DNA of 64,000 nucleotides from contig MKWI01000016.1 in NCBI GenBank assembly GCA_001899715.1, forward strand, positions 1 through 64,000, in the 5' to 3' direction. Positions within the stretch are counted from its first letter, which is position 1. Every line of letters starts with the position of its first letter. Shown here one piece after another: positions 1 to 9,469 of the stretch. The notes beneath the pieces were generated by a model. It was not told where the DNA came from. It saw only the letters and a list, made by a program, of their open reading frames with translations, and did no database searches. Made by a program: the position numbers and the translations under genes. The DNA is from Sphingobium sp. 66-54. GTDB lineage: Bacteria; Pseudomonadota; Alphaproteobacteria; Sphingomonadales; Sphingomonadaceae.

Positions 1-1087
1 GTCGTCCGCGCAATACAGCCAGCCGCAGCAAATGCCCAGAGCGGGCCCGAAACCGAGCGTCGTGAATAAGAGAGGTTAGCAGATTGCCCCAATGCTGATT
101 CACGCGGTCCTGCAAGCCGGCATAACCCGCCGCATCGGCGCCGGGCTGGCGCTCGAGAACGATAGAGCGGCCGTCCGGCATGATGAGCCGGTCCCAGGTG
201 AGCAGCACTCGGGTCTGCCCCGCGGCGACCTCGCTGTCATATTCGCCGATCAGTCGCGCGCCCTGCGGAATGAGCAGGATGCGCCCTGTGGGGCTGTCAT
301 AGACGTTAGCCGTCACCTGAGCGGTGATCTGGCCGGGCAGGTCGGAGCGGATGCCGGTGATGAGCGCGGCGGGGATGATGCTGCCCGCCTGCACGATGTT
401 GGGCGAAGCCGGCGCGGTCAGCCGCTCGGCGCTGACTGTGCGCTGGTTGGCGGCCTGTGCCATGAACGCCCGCTTTCCGGCCTGATCACCCTGCGTCGCT
501 GAGCCGTTTTGCTGCTCCGGGGATTGCGGAGCGGCGGTGTCCGGCGCTGCTATCGCCAGTCCGGGCAAGGATGGCATCGCACCGGCCCCGGCACTGCCGC
601 CGCCGAGAAACACCGTGCTGGTGCGGGCGGCGTCGCGTTCCTGGGCGATGCGCTGGCGCGCGGCTTCGGTCGCCTGGACGCGCGGATCGGGCTGTGCGCC
701 GATCGGCGGCGCGGGCACGTCTTGCCCTCGCTGCTGCGCCGAGACGATCGGGCCGCCGAGATCGCCGGGGAGCGGCTTTCCGAGTTTCGGAACCTGGCCG
801 TAATCCTTCGGCCCCGACGTGATGGTCTCCGCTGCGGCGCGGCTGTCGGTATTGTAGAGTTCCTTGGCCGCCTTCTCCCCTTCGGGCGCGAGCGCATAAT
901 AAAGCGAGCCGCCGATGCTTAAGCCGGCGACGACACCGAGCGTGGCCAGCGCCTTGCGCGACAGGCGCATGACGCGCGGCGCCGGCCCGCGAAGCTGGAA
1001 GGCGGCGGGATTCGCCGATGCGGGTTGCGGGGATGCCTGCGTCGCGGCGGCAGCAGGCTGGACGGGCGTGTTGGCGGGATCGGCCAT
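1..1087 (-). CDS. trbI: TrbI, VirB10-like conjugation protein (3' end outside window)
   Basis: This is the VirB10-type scaffold of the mating-pair channel, spanning inner and outer membranes. A membrane segment lies near residues 46-66, followed by a proline-rich periplasmic part. The family signature VYDSPTGRILLIPQG appears around residue 262, followed by the RLIGEYDS stretch typical of TrbI/VirB10. The ATG at 1087 overlaps the stop of trbG by a single base plus two (ATGA), as elsewhere in this operon. The C-terminal part is cut by the window edge. Around position 70 the reading becomes arginine-rich (HDARFRARSG), while the neighbouring frame reads a more TrbI-like hydrophobic stretch (LFTTLGFGPALGI). 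A one-base slip there is possible. Identity is secure; intactness at the 3' end is not. Confidence 0.93.
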   Translation of the reverse strand, partial: MADPANTPVQPAAAATQASPQPASANPAAFQLRGPAPRVMRLSRKALATLGVVAGLSIGGSLYYALAPEGEKAAKELYNTDSRAAAETITSGPKDYGQVPKLGKPLPGDLGGPIVSAQQRGQDVPAPPIGAQPDPRVQATEAARQRIAQERDAARTSTVFLGGGSAGAGAMPSLPGLAIAAPDTAAPQSPEQQNGSATQGDQAGKRAFMAQAANQRTVSAERLTAPASPNIVQAGSIIPAALITGIRSDLPGQITAQVTANVYDSPTGRILLIPQGARLIGEYDSEVAAGQTRVLLTWDRLIMPDGRSIVLERQPGADAAGYAGLQDRVNQHWGNLLTSLIHDARFRARSGHLLRLAVLRGR

Positions 1088-2097
1088 CACCGCCCCCTGC
1101 GGCGCGGTTCCGCCCCGTCGCGCACGATGCGGACGCGCTGCTCGCTGCGCTTGTCACCCAGACGCAGCTCGGCGGCGGCGAACAGCCGGTCCACCACCAT
1201 GTAGCGGCCCTGCACGCGGTAGTTGACCAGTTCGGCATCCCCCGCCGCGCCGGTCACGAACAACGGCGGCATCTCGCCCTGCGCGATCTGGTGAGGAAAC
1301 TCGATGAACACCTGGGCGGAATCGTCGAAGGCGCGGACGGGCTTCCATGGCACACGACCGCCCTCGATCCGGTAACGGAAGTTGAGCGCGGCGAGATCGA
1401 GCCCGCTCGCCACAGGGGCGGCGGATGCGGCGGCAGCGTTGGCCCCGCGCAAGGCGATCAGCGCATCCTGCGGATAGGTCCAGCTTACCGATGCCATGTA
1501 GGTCGATGGCGTCGCTCGCAGTTCGAGATGATAGGTGCGCCGGTCGGTGTTGATGACGAGGTTCGTGCCGATGTCGGGCCGGGTGGGCTTTGCCAGGATA
1601 TGCACGCGCGCCGTGGGACCGGCGCCGCTCACCGTGTCGCCGATGATCCAGCGCACGGTGTCGCCCGCCGCGACCGGCCCCGGCCCGACAAGCTGTTCGC
1701 CTTCCTGCAATGCGATGTCCGTCACCTGGCCGGGCGCGGCATAGACCTGATAGAGCGCACCCTCGGTCCACGGATATTGCTGGATGGCGTTCACATAACC
1801 GTCGCGGGTGGGCTGGACGCGGGCGGCGGCGTTGGCCGCGCCGATGCGCTGGCGCGGATCGGTGGACTCGGGACGCCGCGCGCCTGCCGTGACCGGCTTC
1901 AACTGGCCGGGCAGCGGCAGCGGCTCGGGGACCGTCACCACCTCGACGGCGCGCGGCGGCTCTGGCGCCGGGGACGCGGCGATCTCGACCTTGCCGGCAT
2001 CGGGCGTCTTCGCCGATGTGGTGGAGCAGGCGCCGAGTGCGGATGCGGACAACAGCATTACCGCGCTGGCGACGTGGTGGATGGACAGCCGGGTCAT
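1087..2097 (-). CDS. trbG: TrbG, VirB9-like conjugation lipoprotein
   Basis: TrbG is the VirB9 homologue that forms part of the outer-membrane core complex with TrbI. The 336-residue protein begins with a hydrophobic signal ending in the lipobox LGAC, with Cys24 as predicted lipidation site. A proline-rich linker follows, then the VirB9/CagX-like beta domain. This includes segments such as TDIALQEGEQL near residue 125 and LVINTDRRTYHLEL near residue 180. Its start overlaps the stop of trbF by 4 nt and its stop overlaps trbI, indicating translational coupling within the trb operon. Length is normal for the family. Confidence 0.93.
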   Translation of the reverse strand: MTRLSIHHVASAVMLLSASALGACSTTSAKTPDAGKVEIAASPAPEPPRAVEVVTVPEPLPLPGQLKPVTAGARRPESTDPRQRIGAANAAARVQPTRDGYVNAIQQYPWTEGALYQVYAAPGQVTDIALQEGEQLVGPGPVAAGDTVRWIIGDTVSGAGPTARVHILAKPTRPDIGTNLVINTDRRTYHLELRATPSTYMASVSWTYPQDALIALRGANAAAASAAPVASGLDLAALNFRYRIEGGRVPWKPVRAFDDSAQVFIEFPHQIAQGEMPPLFVTGAAGDAELVNYRVQGRYMVVDRLFAAAELRLGDKRSEQRVRIVRDGAEPRRRGR

Positions 2098-2777
2098 TGC
2101 GACAGCTCCTTGCTCCAGTTGATGGCGTTGACGAACAGGCCGAGCGGGTTCTTGCGCAGCGCGTCGGGCGTGCGTGGCGGCTGCACGACAATGGTGAGGA
2201 TCGCCGACCAGCGAGTTGTCTCTATCAGGCTGCCGTCCTGATAGCGGCGCTCGGTCCAGGCGACGCGGAAGCTGTCGGGCGAGGCGCGGATGACGCTCGA
2301 CACGTCCACCGCGACCTGGACCCTGCCGACATTGGCGAACGGATCGTTCGACCGCGCGTAATCGCTCAGCGCCTGCCCGCCCTTGTCGGTGGTGAAGTCA
2401 TAGGCGCGCAGCCAGTTCTGGCGGATGATGACCGGATCGGCGGGGATCGCGCGCACCTGTTCGATGAAGCGCGCGAGATGGAACGCGATCTGCGGGTCGG
2501 TCGGTCTATAACCGGCTTCGGCCGGAGCGACCGCCTGTGCTTCACCCAGCCGATCGACCTCGACCACCCAGGGGACGATATGTCCACGCGCCGATTGCCA
2601 GACGAGGCCGGCGGTAAGTCCGCCCGAGAGGGCCAGCGCGCCGAAGAAAGCCATTCGCCAGGAACGCGCCTGCACCCGCGCGGAGCCGATGCGGTCGTCC
2701 CACGCCTGGGCGGCACGCTGATATGGCGTGACGGGTTCTGGTGTCTGTCCGTAGCGAATGGAAGGTCTGCGGAACAT
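2094..2777 (-). CDS. trbF: TrbF, VirB8-like conjugation protein
   Basis: TrbF is the VirB8-like bitopic inner-membrane assembly factor of the mating-pair channel. The 227-residue protein has a short cytoplasmic tail with the typical TPYQRAAQAWDDRIGSAR stretch (residues 17-34), one membrane helix at about 43-60, and a periplasmic NTF2-like VirB8 domain. It lies 6 nt after trbL and overlaps trbG by 4 nt. Nothing unusual is seen in length or sequence. Confidence 0.93.
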   Translation of the reverse strand: MFRRPSIRYGQTPEPVTPYQRAAQAWDDRIGSARVQARSWRMAFFGALALSGGLTAGLVWQSARGHIVPWVVEVDRLGEAQAVAPAEAGYRPTDPQIAFHLARFIEQVRAIPADPVIIRQNWLRAYDFTTDKGGQALSDYARSNDPFANVGRVQVAVDVSSVIRASPDSFRVAWTERRYQDGSLIETTRWSAILTIVVQPPRTPDALRKNPLGLFVNAINWSKELSQ

Positions 2778-2783
2778 AGCGGT

Positions 2784-4124
2784 TTAGTCCTTGTCCTTGA
2801 TGTCGGGTCCGGAACCGCCGCCATGACTGTCGCCCGCCTTCATCGTGTGGGCGAGAACGGTCGCGCCGTGGCTGGTGGACTGGCGGTTCTTCATGGCTGC
2901 CGCCCATGCGGGCTGCGTGGAAGCCGGGGCGGCGGGTGTTGCCCCAGCCGTGCCGGCACTTGCGGTGGGGGCTGCGCCCAGCCCGGCACGCACGCCGGAG
3001 CGGAAATTATCCTTCATGGATGCGCTGGCCTTGCGCAGCGGCGACATGGCGGCATGGGCGGCGGCGCCCGCCGTCTTCTGTCCGACAGCGGCCATGCCGC
3101 CCTCCACGGCGCTGCCGCCCGTCTTGCCGAACGAGCCGACACTGTATGCGCCCATGGCCGCGCCGCTTGCCCGGGCGCCGGCCTGCGCGGCTGCCCCGGT
3201 CATCCGTCCGGCCGCGCCGAGCCCTGACCCTGCAGCGCCCACACCCAGCTTCGCGGCGGCTGCGCCACCGACCAGCGCGCCGCCCGCCGCCAGCGCGGTG
3301 CCAGCCGCGGCGCCCGCGCCGAGCTGCGGGCCGCCCGAGACGATGCCGTTGGCGATGCCGGGACCGAAGATGGCAAGGCCGAGCAGCGACAGCGCGCCGA
3401 GCGCGATCGCCAGCACTTCCCGCGCATCGGGTTCAGGACCGACCGTCGCCGTGAACGTGCTGAACAGTGTGGTGCCGATGCCGGTGATGACCGCGAGCAC
3501 CAGCACCTTGATCCCGCTGGAGACGATATGCCCGAGCACCTTCTCGGCCATGAACGCGGTGCGGTTCCAGAAAGCGAACGGCAGCAGGACAAATCCGGCC
3601 AGCGTCACCAGCTTGAACTCGATCAGCGTGATGAAGACCTGGATGGCGATAATGAAGAAGGCGAGGACGACGATCAGATAGGCCAGCAGCAGCACGGCGA
3701 TGATCGCCAGATTGGCGAACACCGACCAGAGGCTATTATAGGCCTCCATCGCGTCGATCAGCGGTTGAGCAGCGTCGAGTCCCTTGCCGGCGATCGTGCC
3801 GGGCTTCATGAACTCCGCGAGGCTTAAGGAATCGCTGCTCGCCTTGAGCCCCAGCCCCGCGAAGCTGTCGAACAGGATCGTCGCCAGCGTCTGGAAATTG
3901 CCGATGATGAAGGCGAACGCGCCGATATAGAGCGTCTTCTTCACCAGCCGCTGGATCACGTCCTCGTCGGCGCCCCAGGCCCAGAACAGCCCGGCGATGG
4001 TCACGTCGATCGCGATCAGGGTGGACGACAGGAAGCCGACCTCGCCGCCGAGCAGGCCGAAGCCGGAATCTATATAGCTGGTGAAGGTGTCGAGGAAGGT
4101 ATCGACGATTCCGGTATCACTCAC
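2784..4124 (-). CDS. trbL: TrbL, polytopic conjugation protein (VirB6-like)
   Basis: TrbL is the polytopic inner-membrane channel component, comparable to VirB6. The 446-residue protein starts with an extracellular-type amphipathic region, then several membrane segments between about residues 25 and 260. A long Ala/Gly-rich cytoplasmic tail runs from about residue 265 to the end, as is usual for TrbL. The start overlaps the stop of trbK by 4 nt. The tail is repetitive and of low complexity, so its exact sequence is weakly informative, but the N-terminal two thirds is clearly TrbL. Confidence 0.92.
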   Translation of the reverse strand: MSDTGIVDTFLDTFTSYIDSGFGLLGGEVGFLSSTLIAIDVTIAGLFWAWGADEDVIQRLVKKTLYIGAFAFIIGNFQTLATILFDSFAGLGLKASSDSLSLAEFMKPGTIAGKGLDAAQPLIDAMEAYNSLWSVFANLAIIAVLLLAYLIVVLAFFIIAIQVFITLIEFKLVTLAGFVLLPFAFWNRTAFMAEKVLGHIVSSGIKVLVLAVITGIGTTLFSTFTATVGPEPDAREVLAIALGALSLLGLAIFGPGIANGIVSGGPQLGAGAAAGTALAAGGALVGGAAAAKLGVGAAGSGLGAAGRMTGAAAQAGARASGAAMGAYSVGSFGKTGGSAVEGGMAAVGQKTAGAAAHAAMSPLRKASASMKDNFRSGVRAGLGAAPTASAGTAGATPAAPASTQPAWAAAMKNRQSTSHGATVLAHTMKAGDSHGGGSGPDIKDKD

Positions 4125-4528
4125 GGCGCCGTGCTCCCGGCCGGATCAGCGGGGACATAATTGCCGGGCAGTTCCGGCCGGATCGCGTCTTTCGCCCGGC
4201 TTCCGTCGCTGCCTGCGCTGTCATCGTTCGTGCTGTCATAGACGGGGGGAAGCGCAGGATGCTCGCCCGGCGCGTGCGCGTTGGCATCCTTGCCGAAGAA
4301 GCGGCGTCGCTTCTCCACCCATGCCGCTTCGCAGCCGCTGTCGGGCATGGTGAGCGTGGCGCAGCGTTCCAGTTCGCGCGCCAGACGCTTCTCCTGGTCT
4401 CCCTGTTCAGGGATGGGCAGGACAGTTTTGAGTGCTGGTTCATAGGGTTCGCGCATGCCCGCGAGCGCCACGGCCAGCATGATGCCGCCGAGCGCCGCGA
4501 CAGCCGCGATCTTTGCATTGCGCGACAT
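4121..4528 (-). CDS. trbK: TrbK-like putative entry exclusion protein
   Basis: This small protein of 135 residues sits exactly where trbK-alt lies in Tn4371-like and sphingomonad trb operons, between trbJ and trbL. It has an N-terminal membrane helix (about residues 7-24). A conserved soluble part follows with two cysteines, in the RCATLTMPDSGCEAAWVEKRRRF region around residues 55-77. TrbK proteins in this position are annotated as entry-exclusion factors that limit redundant transfer into cells already holding the element. The assignment rests on position and the C-terminal motif, since the family is divergent. Confidence 0.82.
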   Translation of the reverse strand: MSRNAKIAAVAALGGIMLAVALAGMREPYEPALKTVLPIPEQGDQEKRLARELERCATLTMPDSGCEAAWVEKRRRFFGKDANAHAPGEHPALPPVYDSTNDDSAGSDGSRAKDAIRPELPGNYVPADPAGSTAP

Positions 4529-4541
4529 GCGGCTTCTCCTG

Positions 4542-5261
4542 TCAGTCGCGGCCGAAGAAACGGCGGAAGCGTTCGCGCCCCTCCGCCTCGATCGCGGCCT
4601 GCCGCGCGGCGTCGAGCGATTGCGCCCGGCCTTGCGCGGCGACGGCGGCGGTGAGATCGGCGAGCTGCTGCGATTGCAGGGCGAGAAGCTGGTTGCCCGC
4701 CTGTGCGGCCTGGAGCGCGCCGGTCGCCGACTGGCTGGCCGAGACCAGGCTGTTCATCGTGGTGCGGGCGCCTTCGATGTTGCCGACCACGCCGGCCTGC
4801 ACCTGCAAGGCGTCCTGGAACGCGCCGACGCTATCCTCCCAGCGCGCGTTGGCGTTGGCGATCATCTGCGCGTTGGTGCCGGTGAGCGCGGTCCCCTTGT
4901 AGCGGCCCTCGAACGCCTGCTGGATGTCCCGAACATCGTAGGCGATGCGCTGGACCTGTCCGAGCAGCTGCTGCGTCTGCCGGACCTGCTGCTGGAGCGT
5001 GTCGACCGTCGAGAGCGGCAGCGAAGCGAGATTGCGCGCCTCGTTGATGAGGCTGGTCGCCTGCTGCTGGATTTGCTGAATCTGATTGTTGATCTGCTGG
5101 AGCGACCGGGCGGCGGTCAGCACGTTCTGCGCGTAGTTGGTCGGGTCATAGACGATCCCGCCGAACTGTGCATGCGCCGGAGTCGCGGCGGTGATGCCGG
5201 TCATGCTCGACGTGGCGAGGACGCCAGCCAGCATGGCGCGGCGCAGGGGGGAGGCTTTCAT
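4542..5261 (-). CDS. trbJ: TrbJ, periplasmic conjugation protein (VirB5-like)
   Basis: TrbJ is the VirB5-type secreted subunit linked to the pilus. The 239-residue protein has a signal peptide with probable cleavage after Ala31 (THAHA-type site ending AHA, before QFGG). The mature N-terminus FGGIVYDPTNYAQN is a TrbJ hallmark. It is followed by a glutamine-rich coiled-coil region at about residues 50-100. The ATG at 5261 overlaps the TGA of trbE by 4 nt, which fixes the start. A longer reading through this frame upstream is only a shadow of trbE. Confidence 0.92.
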   Translation of the reverse strand: MKASPLRRAMLAGVLATSSMTGITAATPAHAQFGGIVYDPTNYAQNVLTAARSLQQINNQIQQIQQQATSLINEARNLASLPLSTVDTLQQQVRQTQQLLGQVQRIAYDVRDIQQAFEGRYKGTALTGTNAQMIANANARWEDSVGAFQDALQVQAGVVGNIEGARTTMNSLVSASQSATGALQAAQAGNQLLALQSQQLADLTAAVAAQGRAQSLDAARQAAIEAEGRERFRRFFGRD

Positions 5262-7747
5262 GGGATCATGTCCTTCACGGCAAGGGGGAACTGGCCGGTA
5301 TCTTCCCGGCGACCGGCCAGCGGATCTGGTTGGGGTTCGGGAAGAAGCTCGACGGCCCAGGCGCATCCGCGATGCCGCAGCCATTCGGCGGCGAAGGCGG
5401 GTTGGCCGTGGGTTTCGATGATGTCGGCGATGGCGATCTGGTCGGTTTTCGACGACGCGGCGGCGAAGGCCAGCGCCACCTCGCCCAGCCCCAGCTCGAA
5501 CAGGCGGTTTCCCCGCCGGCTCTGACAGTAATAATCCCGCTTCGGGGTCGCCCGGTTGAGGATTTCGATCTGGCGGGCATTGAGCCCGAACCGCTCGTAG
5601 ATCGCCGCGATCTGCGGCTCGGCGGCGCGCTCGTTGGGCAGGAAGATGCGCGTCGGGCAGCTCTCGACGATGGCGGGCGCGATCGGGCTGCCCTCGATCT
5701 GGGCGAGCGACTGGGTGGCGAAGATGACGCTCGCGTTCTTCTTGCGCAGCGTGACCAGCCATTCCGATAGCTGTTTGGCGAAGGCCGGCGATCCCAGCGC
5801 GAGCCAGCCTTCGTCGATGATGATGAGCGTGGGGCTGCCGTCGAGCCGCCCCGCGATGCGGTGGAACAGGTAGGAGAGCACGGCCGGCGCCGCGCCGCTT
5901 TCCATCAGTCCCTCGGTCTCGAACACCTGGATCGCCGCTTCGCCGAGCCGTTCGGTCTCGGCGTCGAGCAGCCGGCCCCAGGCGCCGCCGACGCACCAGG
6001 GCGCCAATGCCTGCTTGAGCTGCTGGCTCTGAAGCAGGACCGCGAGCCCGGTCAGCGTGCGCTCGGCGATCGGCGCGGTGGCGAGCGAGGTCAGCGCCGA
6101 CCAGAGATGGTCCTTGGCCTGCGGATCGACGATCACATTCTCGCTCGTGAGGATCGCGGCCAACCATTCGGCGGCCCATGCGCGCTCGGCGGGATCGTCG
6201 ATGCGGGCGAGCGGCTGAAGCTGCACGCCGTCGCCGGCCTCGTCGGCAAGCATCCCGCCCAAATCCTGCCAGTCGCCGCCCATGCCGAGCGCGGCGGCGC
6301 GGATGCTGCCCCCGAAGTCGAAGGCAAAGACCTGCGCCCCCGCATAGCGGCGGAACTGCATCGCCATCAGCGCGAGCAGCACCGACTTGCCCGAGCCGGT
6401 CGGCCCGACGATCGACATATGGCCGACATCGCCGACATGGAGGGAAAACCGGAACGGGGTCGAGCCTTCGGTCCTCGCGTAGAGCAAAGGGGGCTGTCCG
6501 AAATGCTCGTCCCGTTCCGGCCCCGCCCATACCGCTGACAGGGGAATCAGGTGGGCGAGATTGATGGTGGAGATCGGCGGTTGCCGGACGTTGGCGTAGG
6601 TATGGCCAGGAAGGCTCCCCAGCCATGCTTCGATCGCGTTCATGCCCTCGGGGATGGCAGTGAAGTCGCGGCCCTGGATGACCTTCTCGACCAGCCGCAG
6701 CTTTTCCGCCGCAATGGCGGGATCGCGGTCCCAGACCGTCACCGTCGCGGTGACGTAGGCCATGCCGGCATAGTCGGCGCCCAGCTCCTGCAAGGCGATG
6801 TCGGCGTCGGCGGCCTTGTTCGAGGCGTCGCTGTCGAGCAGCGTGCTCGCCTCGTTGGTCATCACCTCTTTCAGGATGGCCGCAACCGACTTGCGTTTGG
6901 CAAACCACTGCCGGCGAATGCGGGTCAGCAGCTTCGTCGCATCGGTCTTGTCGAGCATTAGCGCGCGGGTGGACCAGCGATACTCGAAGGCGAGCCGGTT
7001 CAGCTCGTCCAGCAGGCCGGGAAAGGTGACGCTGGGGAATCCCACGACCGTCAGCGTGCGGAGATGATGATCGCCCAGCTTCGGTTCGAGCCCGCCGGTG
7101 AGCGGCTCGTCAGCGAGCAGCGCGTCGAGGTGCATCGGCGTCTCGGGCACGCGCACGCGCTGGCGACGGGTGGAAATCGTGCTGTGCAGGTATGTCAGGG
7201 TCTCGGCGTCATCGAGCCAGCGGACCTCGGGCACGAAGCCTTCGACCAGACCCAGAACGCGATCGCTGCGGTCGGTGAAGCCCTTGAGCAACTCCCACGG
7301 ATCGACGCCCGTGCCGGAACGGCCTTCATAGAGCCAGGTTTCGGCGCGGGCGGCGTCTTCGGCCGGGGGCATCCACAGCAGCGTCAGATAATAGCCGCTC
7401 TCGAAATGCGCGCCTTCCTCGCGGAACTGTTCCCGGCGCTCCATGTCGACCAGTGCCGAGACGGGATCGGGAAAGTCGGATTCCGGGTAGTCGAGCGCGG
7501 GCGTGCGCTGCGCCTCAACGAAGATCGCCCAGCCCGAGCCGAGCCGGCGCAGCGCATTGTTGAGCCGCGCCGTGGTGGCGACCAGCTCGGCGGGTGTGGC
7601 GCTGTCGAGATCGGGGCCGCGAAAGCGCGCCGTGCGCTGGAACGAGCTGTCCTTGTTGAGAACCACGCCCTCGCCGACCAATGCGGCCCAGGGCAGGAAG
7701 TCGGCCAGATGCGCGGCCTTGCCGCGATATTCGCGTAAGGACATCAT
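5258..7747 (-). CDS. trbE: TrbE, VirB4-like transfer ATPase
   Basis: TrbE is the VirB4-family ATPase that powers assembly of the type IV secretion channel at the inner membrane. It begins MMSLREYRGKAAHLADFLPW, typical of TrbE. Walker A GPTGSGKS lies near residue 447 and Walker B LIIIDEGWLALG near residue 640, giving about 829 residues, the normal size. I chose the ATG at 7747 because it overlaps the trbD stop (ATGA). An upstream ATG at 7759 would extend it by only four residues. The neighbours trbD and trbJ both overlap it by a few bases. Confidence 0.95.
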   Translation of the reverse strand: MMSLREYRGKAAHLADFLPWAALVGEGVVLNKDSSFQRTARFRGPDLDSATPAELVATTARLNNALRRLGSGWAIFVEAQRTPALDYPESDFPDPVSALVDMERREQFREEGAHFESGYYLTLLWMPPAEDAARAETWLYEGRSGTGVDPWELLKGFTDRSDRVLGLVEGFVPEVRWLDDAETLTYLHSTISTRRQRVRVPETPMHLDALLADEPLTGGLEPKLGDHHLRTLTVVGFPSVTFPGLLDELNRLAFEYRWSTRALMLDKTDATKLLTRIRRQWFAKRKSVAAILKEVMTNEASTLLDSDASNKAADADIALQELGADYAGMAYVTATVTVWDRDPAIAAEKLRLVEKVIQGRDFTAIPEGMNAIEAWLGSLPGHTYANVRQPPISTINLAHLIPLSAVWAGPERDEHFGQPPLLYARTEGSTPFRFSLHVGDVGHMSIVGPTGSGKSVLLALMAMQFRRYAGAQVFAFDFGGSIRAAALGMGGDWQDLGGMLADEAGDGVQLQPLARIDDPAERAWAAEWLAAILTSENVIVDPQAKDHLWSALTSLATAPIAERTLTGLAVLLQSQQLKQALAPWCVGGAWGRLLDAETERLGEAAIQVFETEGLMESGAAPAVLSYLFHRIAGRLDGSPTLIIIDEGWLALGSPAFAKQLSEWLVTLRKKNASVIFATQSLAQIEGSPIAPAIVESCPTRIFLPNERAAEPQIAAIYERFGLNARQIEILNRATPKRDYYCQSRRGNRLFELGLGEVALAFAAASSKTDQIAIADIIETHGQPAFAAEWLRHRGCAWAVELLPEPQPDPLAGRREDTGQFPLAVKDMIP

Positions 7748-8025
7748 GGCCGCATCCACGTCGGATAGCGAAGGTGGCGGCGGGCCACGTCCACGAACTG
7801 CGGATCGCGGCGCGCGGCCCAGACCGACAGCGCATGGCCGATCGCCCAGATGGCGAGGCCGGCGATCCAGAGCCGCAGCCCCAGCCCGATCGCGCCCGCC
7901 AGCGTGCCGTTGACGATGGCGAGCGAACGCGGGGCGCCGCCGAGCAGAATCGGCTCGGTCAGCGCCTGATGGACCGGGGCGAAGTAGCCCGCGATGGGTT
8001 CGCCATGATCGGCCGCGCCGGTCAT
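7744..8025 (-). CDS. trbD: TrbD, VirB3-like conjugation protein
   Basis: TrbD is the VirB3 equivalent, a short inner-membrane protein working with TrbE. The 93-residue protein has two close hydrophobic stretches between about residues 35 and 72. The conserved N-terminus reads GYFAPVHQALTEPILLGGAP, and the C-terminal tail is RRHLRYPTWMRP. Start and stop each overlap the neighbouring trb genes by 4 nt. Confidence 0.9.
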   Translation of the reverse strand: MTGAADHGEPIAGYFAPVHQALTEPILLGGAPRSLAIVNGTLAGAIGLGLRLWIAGLAIWAIGHALSVWAARRDPQFVDVARRHLRYPTWMRP

Positions 8026-8390
8026 GCGATCAGCGCCCCGCCGCCGAACGAGAAGAAACTCAGGAAGAAGGAGCTGGCCGCGAAGGCGATCGACAGACCG
8101 AACACGATCTGGATCATTCGCCGCGCCCCGCCCGACGTATCGCCGAAGGCCAGGGTCAGGCCCGTCACGATGATGATCATCACCGCGATGATCTTGGCGA
8201 CCGGCCCTTCGATCGATTCGAGGATGCTCTGCAGCGGCGCCTCCCACGGCATCGACGATCCGCCCGCATGGGCGGGCATCGCGTAGAGCAGGCCGGCGGC
8301 GGTGATGCCGATATGGCCGAGGCGGTCGAGCATGGTGCCGCCGAGCAGGCGGCCCTTCATGGTCCTGAGAGGCTTGGTGTCGTCGGTCAT
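8022..8390 (-). CDS. trbC: TrbC, VirB2-like pilin precursor
   Basis: TrbC is the pilin of the conjugative pilus. The 122-residue precursor has a long signal-like N-terminus ending at about residue 42 (LLYAMPAHA). Two hydrophobic helices follow (about 64-82 and 97-120) separated by a short positive loop GDTSGGARR, the usual pilin hairpin. RP4 TrbC is cyclised after processing by TraF, and a TraF homologue is present here at 16027-16605. Coupled to trbB and trbD by 4-nt overlaps. Confidence 0.9.
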   Translation of the reverse strand: MTDDTKPLRTMKGRLLGGTMLDRLGHIGITAAGLLYAMPAHAGGSSMPWEAPLQSILESIEGPVAKIIAVMIIIVTGLTLAFGDTSGGARRMIQIVFGLSIAFAASSFFLSFFSFGGGALIA

Positions 8391-9373
8391 GGCAGGTCTC
8401 CGGTCTGGGGGGTGGTGAGCGGCGTGAGGCGGTAGTCGCCGGTCGCGGCGTCGAGCCCGTCGACGCTGGCCAGCTCGGCGAGGCGGCGGCCGTGTCCGTC
8501 GCGAACGAGGACGGCGATGAGGTCGATGGTCTCGGCCAGCAGCGCGCGGGGGACCGTGACCACGGCCTCCTGGATGAGCTGCTCCATGCGGCGCAGCGCG
8601 CCGAGCGCGGAACCGGCGTGGATGGTGCCGATGCCGCCGGGGTGGCCGGTGCCCCAGGCTTTGAGGAGATCGAGCGCCTCGGCGCCGCGCACTTCGCCAA
8701 TCGGGATGCGGTCGGGTCGCAGGCGCAGCGACGATCGGACGAGATCGGAGAGCGAGACGACGCCATCCTTGGTCCGCATGGCGACAAGGTTCGGCGCGGC
8801 GCACTGCAGCTCGCGCGTGTCCTCGATCAGGACGATCCGGTCGGTGGTCTTCGCCACCTCGGCGAGCAGAGCGTTGACCAGCGTGGTCTTGCCACTGCCG
8901 GTCCCGCCCGCCACGAGTATGTTGGCGCGGGTTTCCACGCCCTGCCGCAGCGCCTCGGCGTGAGCCGCCGACATGATCCCGGCCGCGGCATAGTCGCCCA
9001 GCGTGAACACCGCGACGGCGGGCTTGCGGATGGCGAAGGCGGGCGCGGCGACAACGGGCGGCAGCAGCCCCTCGAACCGCTCGCCGCCTTCGGGCAGCTC
9101 GGCCGAGACGCGCGGGGACCGGGCATGGACCTCGACGCCGACATGGTGCGCGACCAGGCGAACGATGCGCTCGCCATCCGCCGCGCCGAGCGTCATGCCG
9201 GTGTCGCTGATGCCTTCGCCCAGCCGGTCGACCCACAGCCGGCCGTCCGGGTTCAGCATCACCTCGATGACGGCGGCATCGTCGAGCCAGGCCGCGATCG
9301 ACGGCCCCAGCGCCGTGCGCAGCATCCGCGCACCGCGCGTGTTCGCTTCTGATCGGATCGGCTGGACGGACAA
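8387..9373 (-). CDS. trbB: TrbB, VirB11-like secretion ATPase
   Basis: TrbB is the VirB11-family hexameric ATPase associated with the channel base. The 328-residue protein shows an N-terminal domain with [13 protein letters not shown], Walker [10 protein letters not shown] near residue 155, and the family segments [15 protein letters not shown] and [20 protein letters not shown]. It is the first gene of the trb operon. The 230 nt upstream, before the CopG-like gene, hold the shared element at 9470-9498 and probably the trb promoter. Confidence 0.95.
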   Translation of the reverse strand: MSVQPIRSEANTRGARMLRTALGPSIAAWLDDAAVIEVMLNPDGRLWVDRLGEGISDTGMTLGAADGERIVRLVAHHVGVEVHARSPRVSAELPEGGERFEGLLPPVVAAPAFAIRKPAVAVFTLGDYAAAGIMSAAHAEALRQGVETRANILVAGGTGSGKTTLVNALLAEVAKTTDRIVLIEDTRELQCAAPNLVAMRTKDGVVSLSDLVRSSLRLRPDRIPIGEVRGAEALDLLKAWGTGHPGGIGTIHAGSALGALRRMEQLIQEAVVTVPRALLAETIDLIAVLVRDGHGRRLAELASVDGLDAATGDYRLTPLTTPQTGDLP

Positions 9374-9469
9374 GGAACGGCCCCTGAATTGGGCCGGGCG
9401 AACCGCCGCCCGGCGTCAGGGACACATCAAGAGAGATAGGAAATCGCGCGGGGCAACAACTATGTCAGG

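Noticed and set aside
4542..6908. Long minus-strand frame joining trbE and trbJ in one reading
   Set aside because: Only its last third is trbJ; the upstream part is an off-frame copy of trbE, which has its own good frame with Walker motifs.
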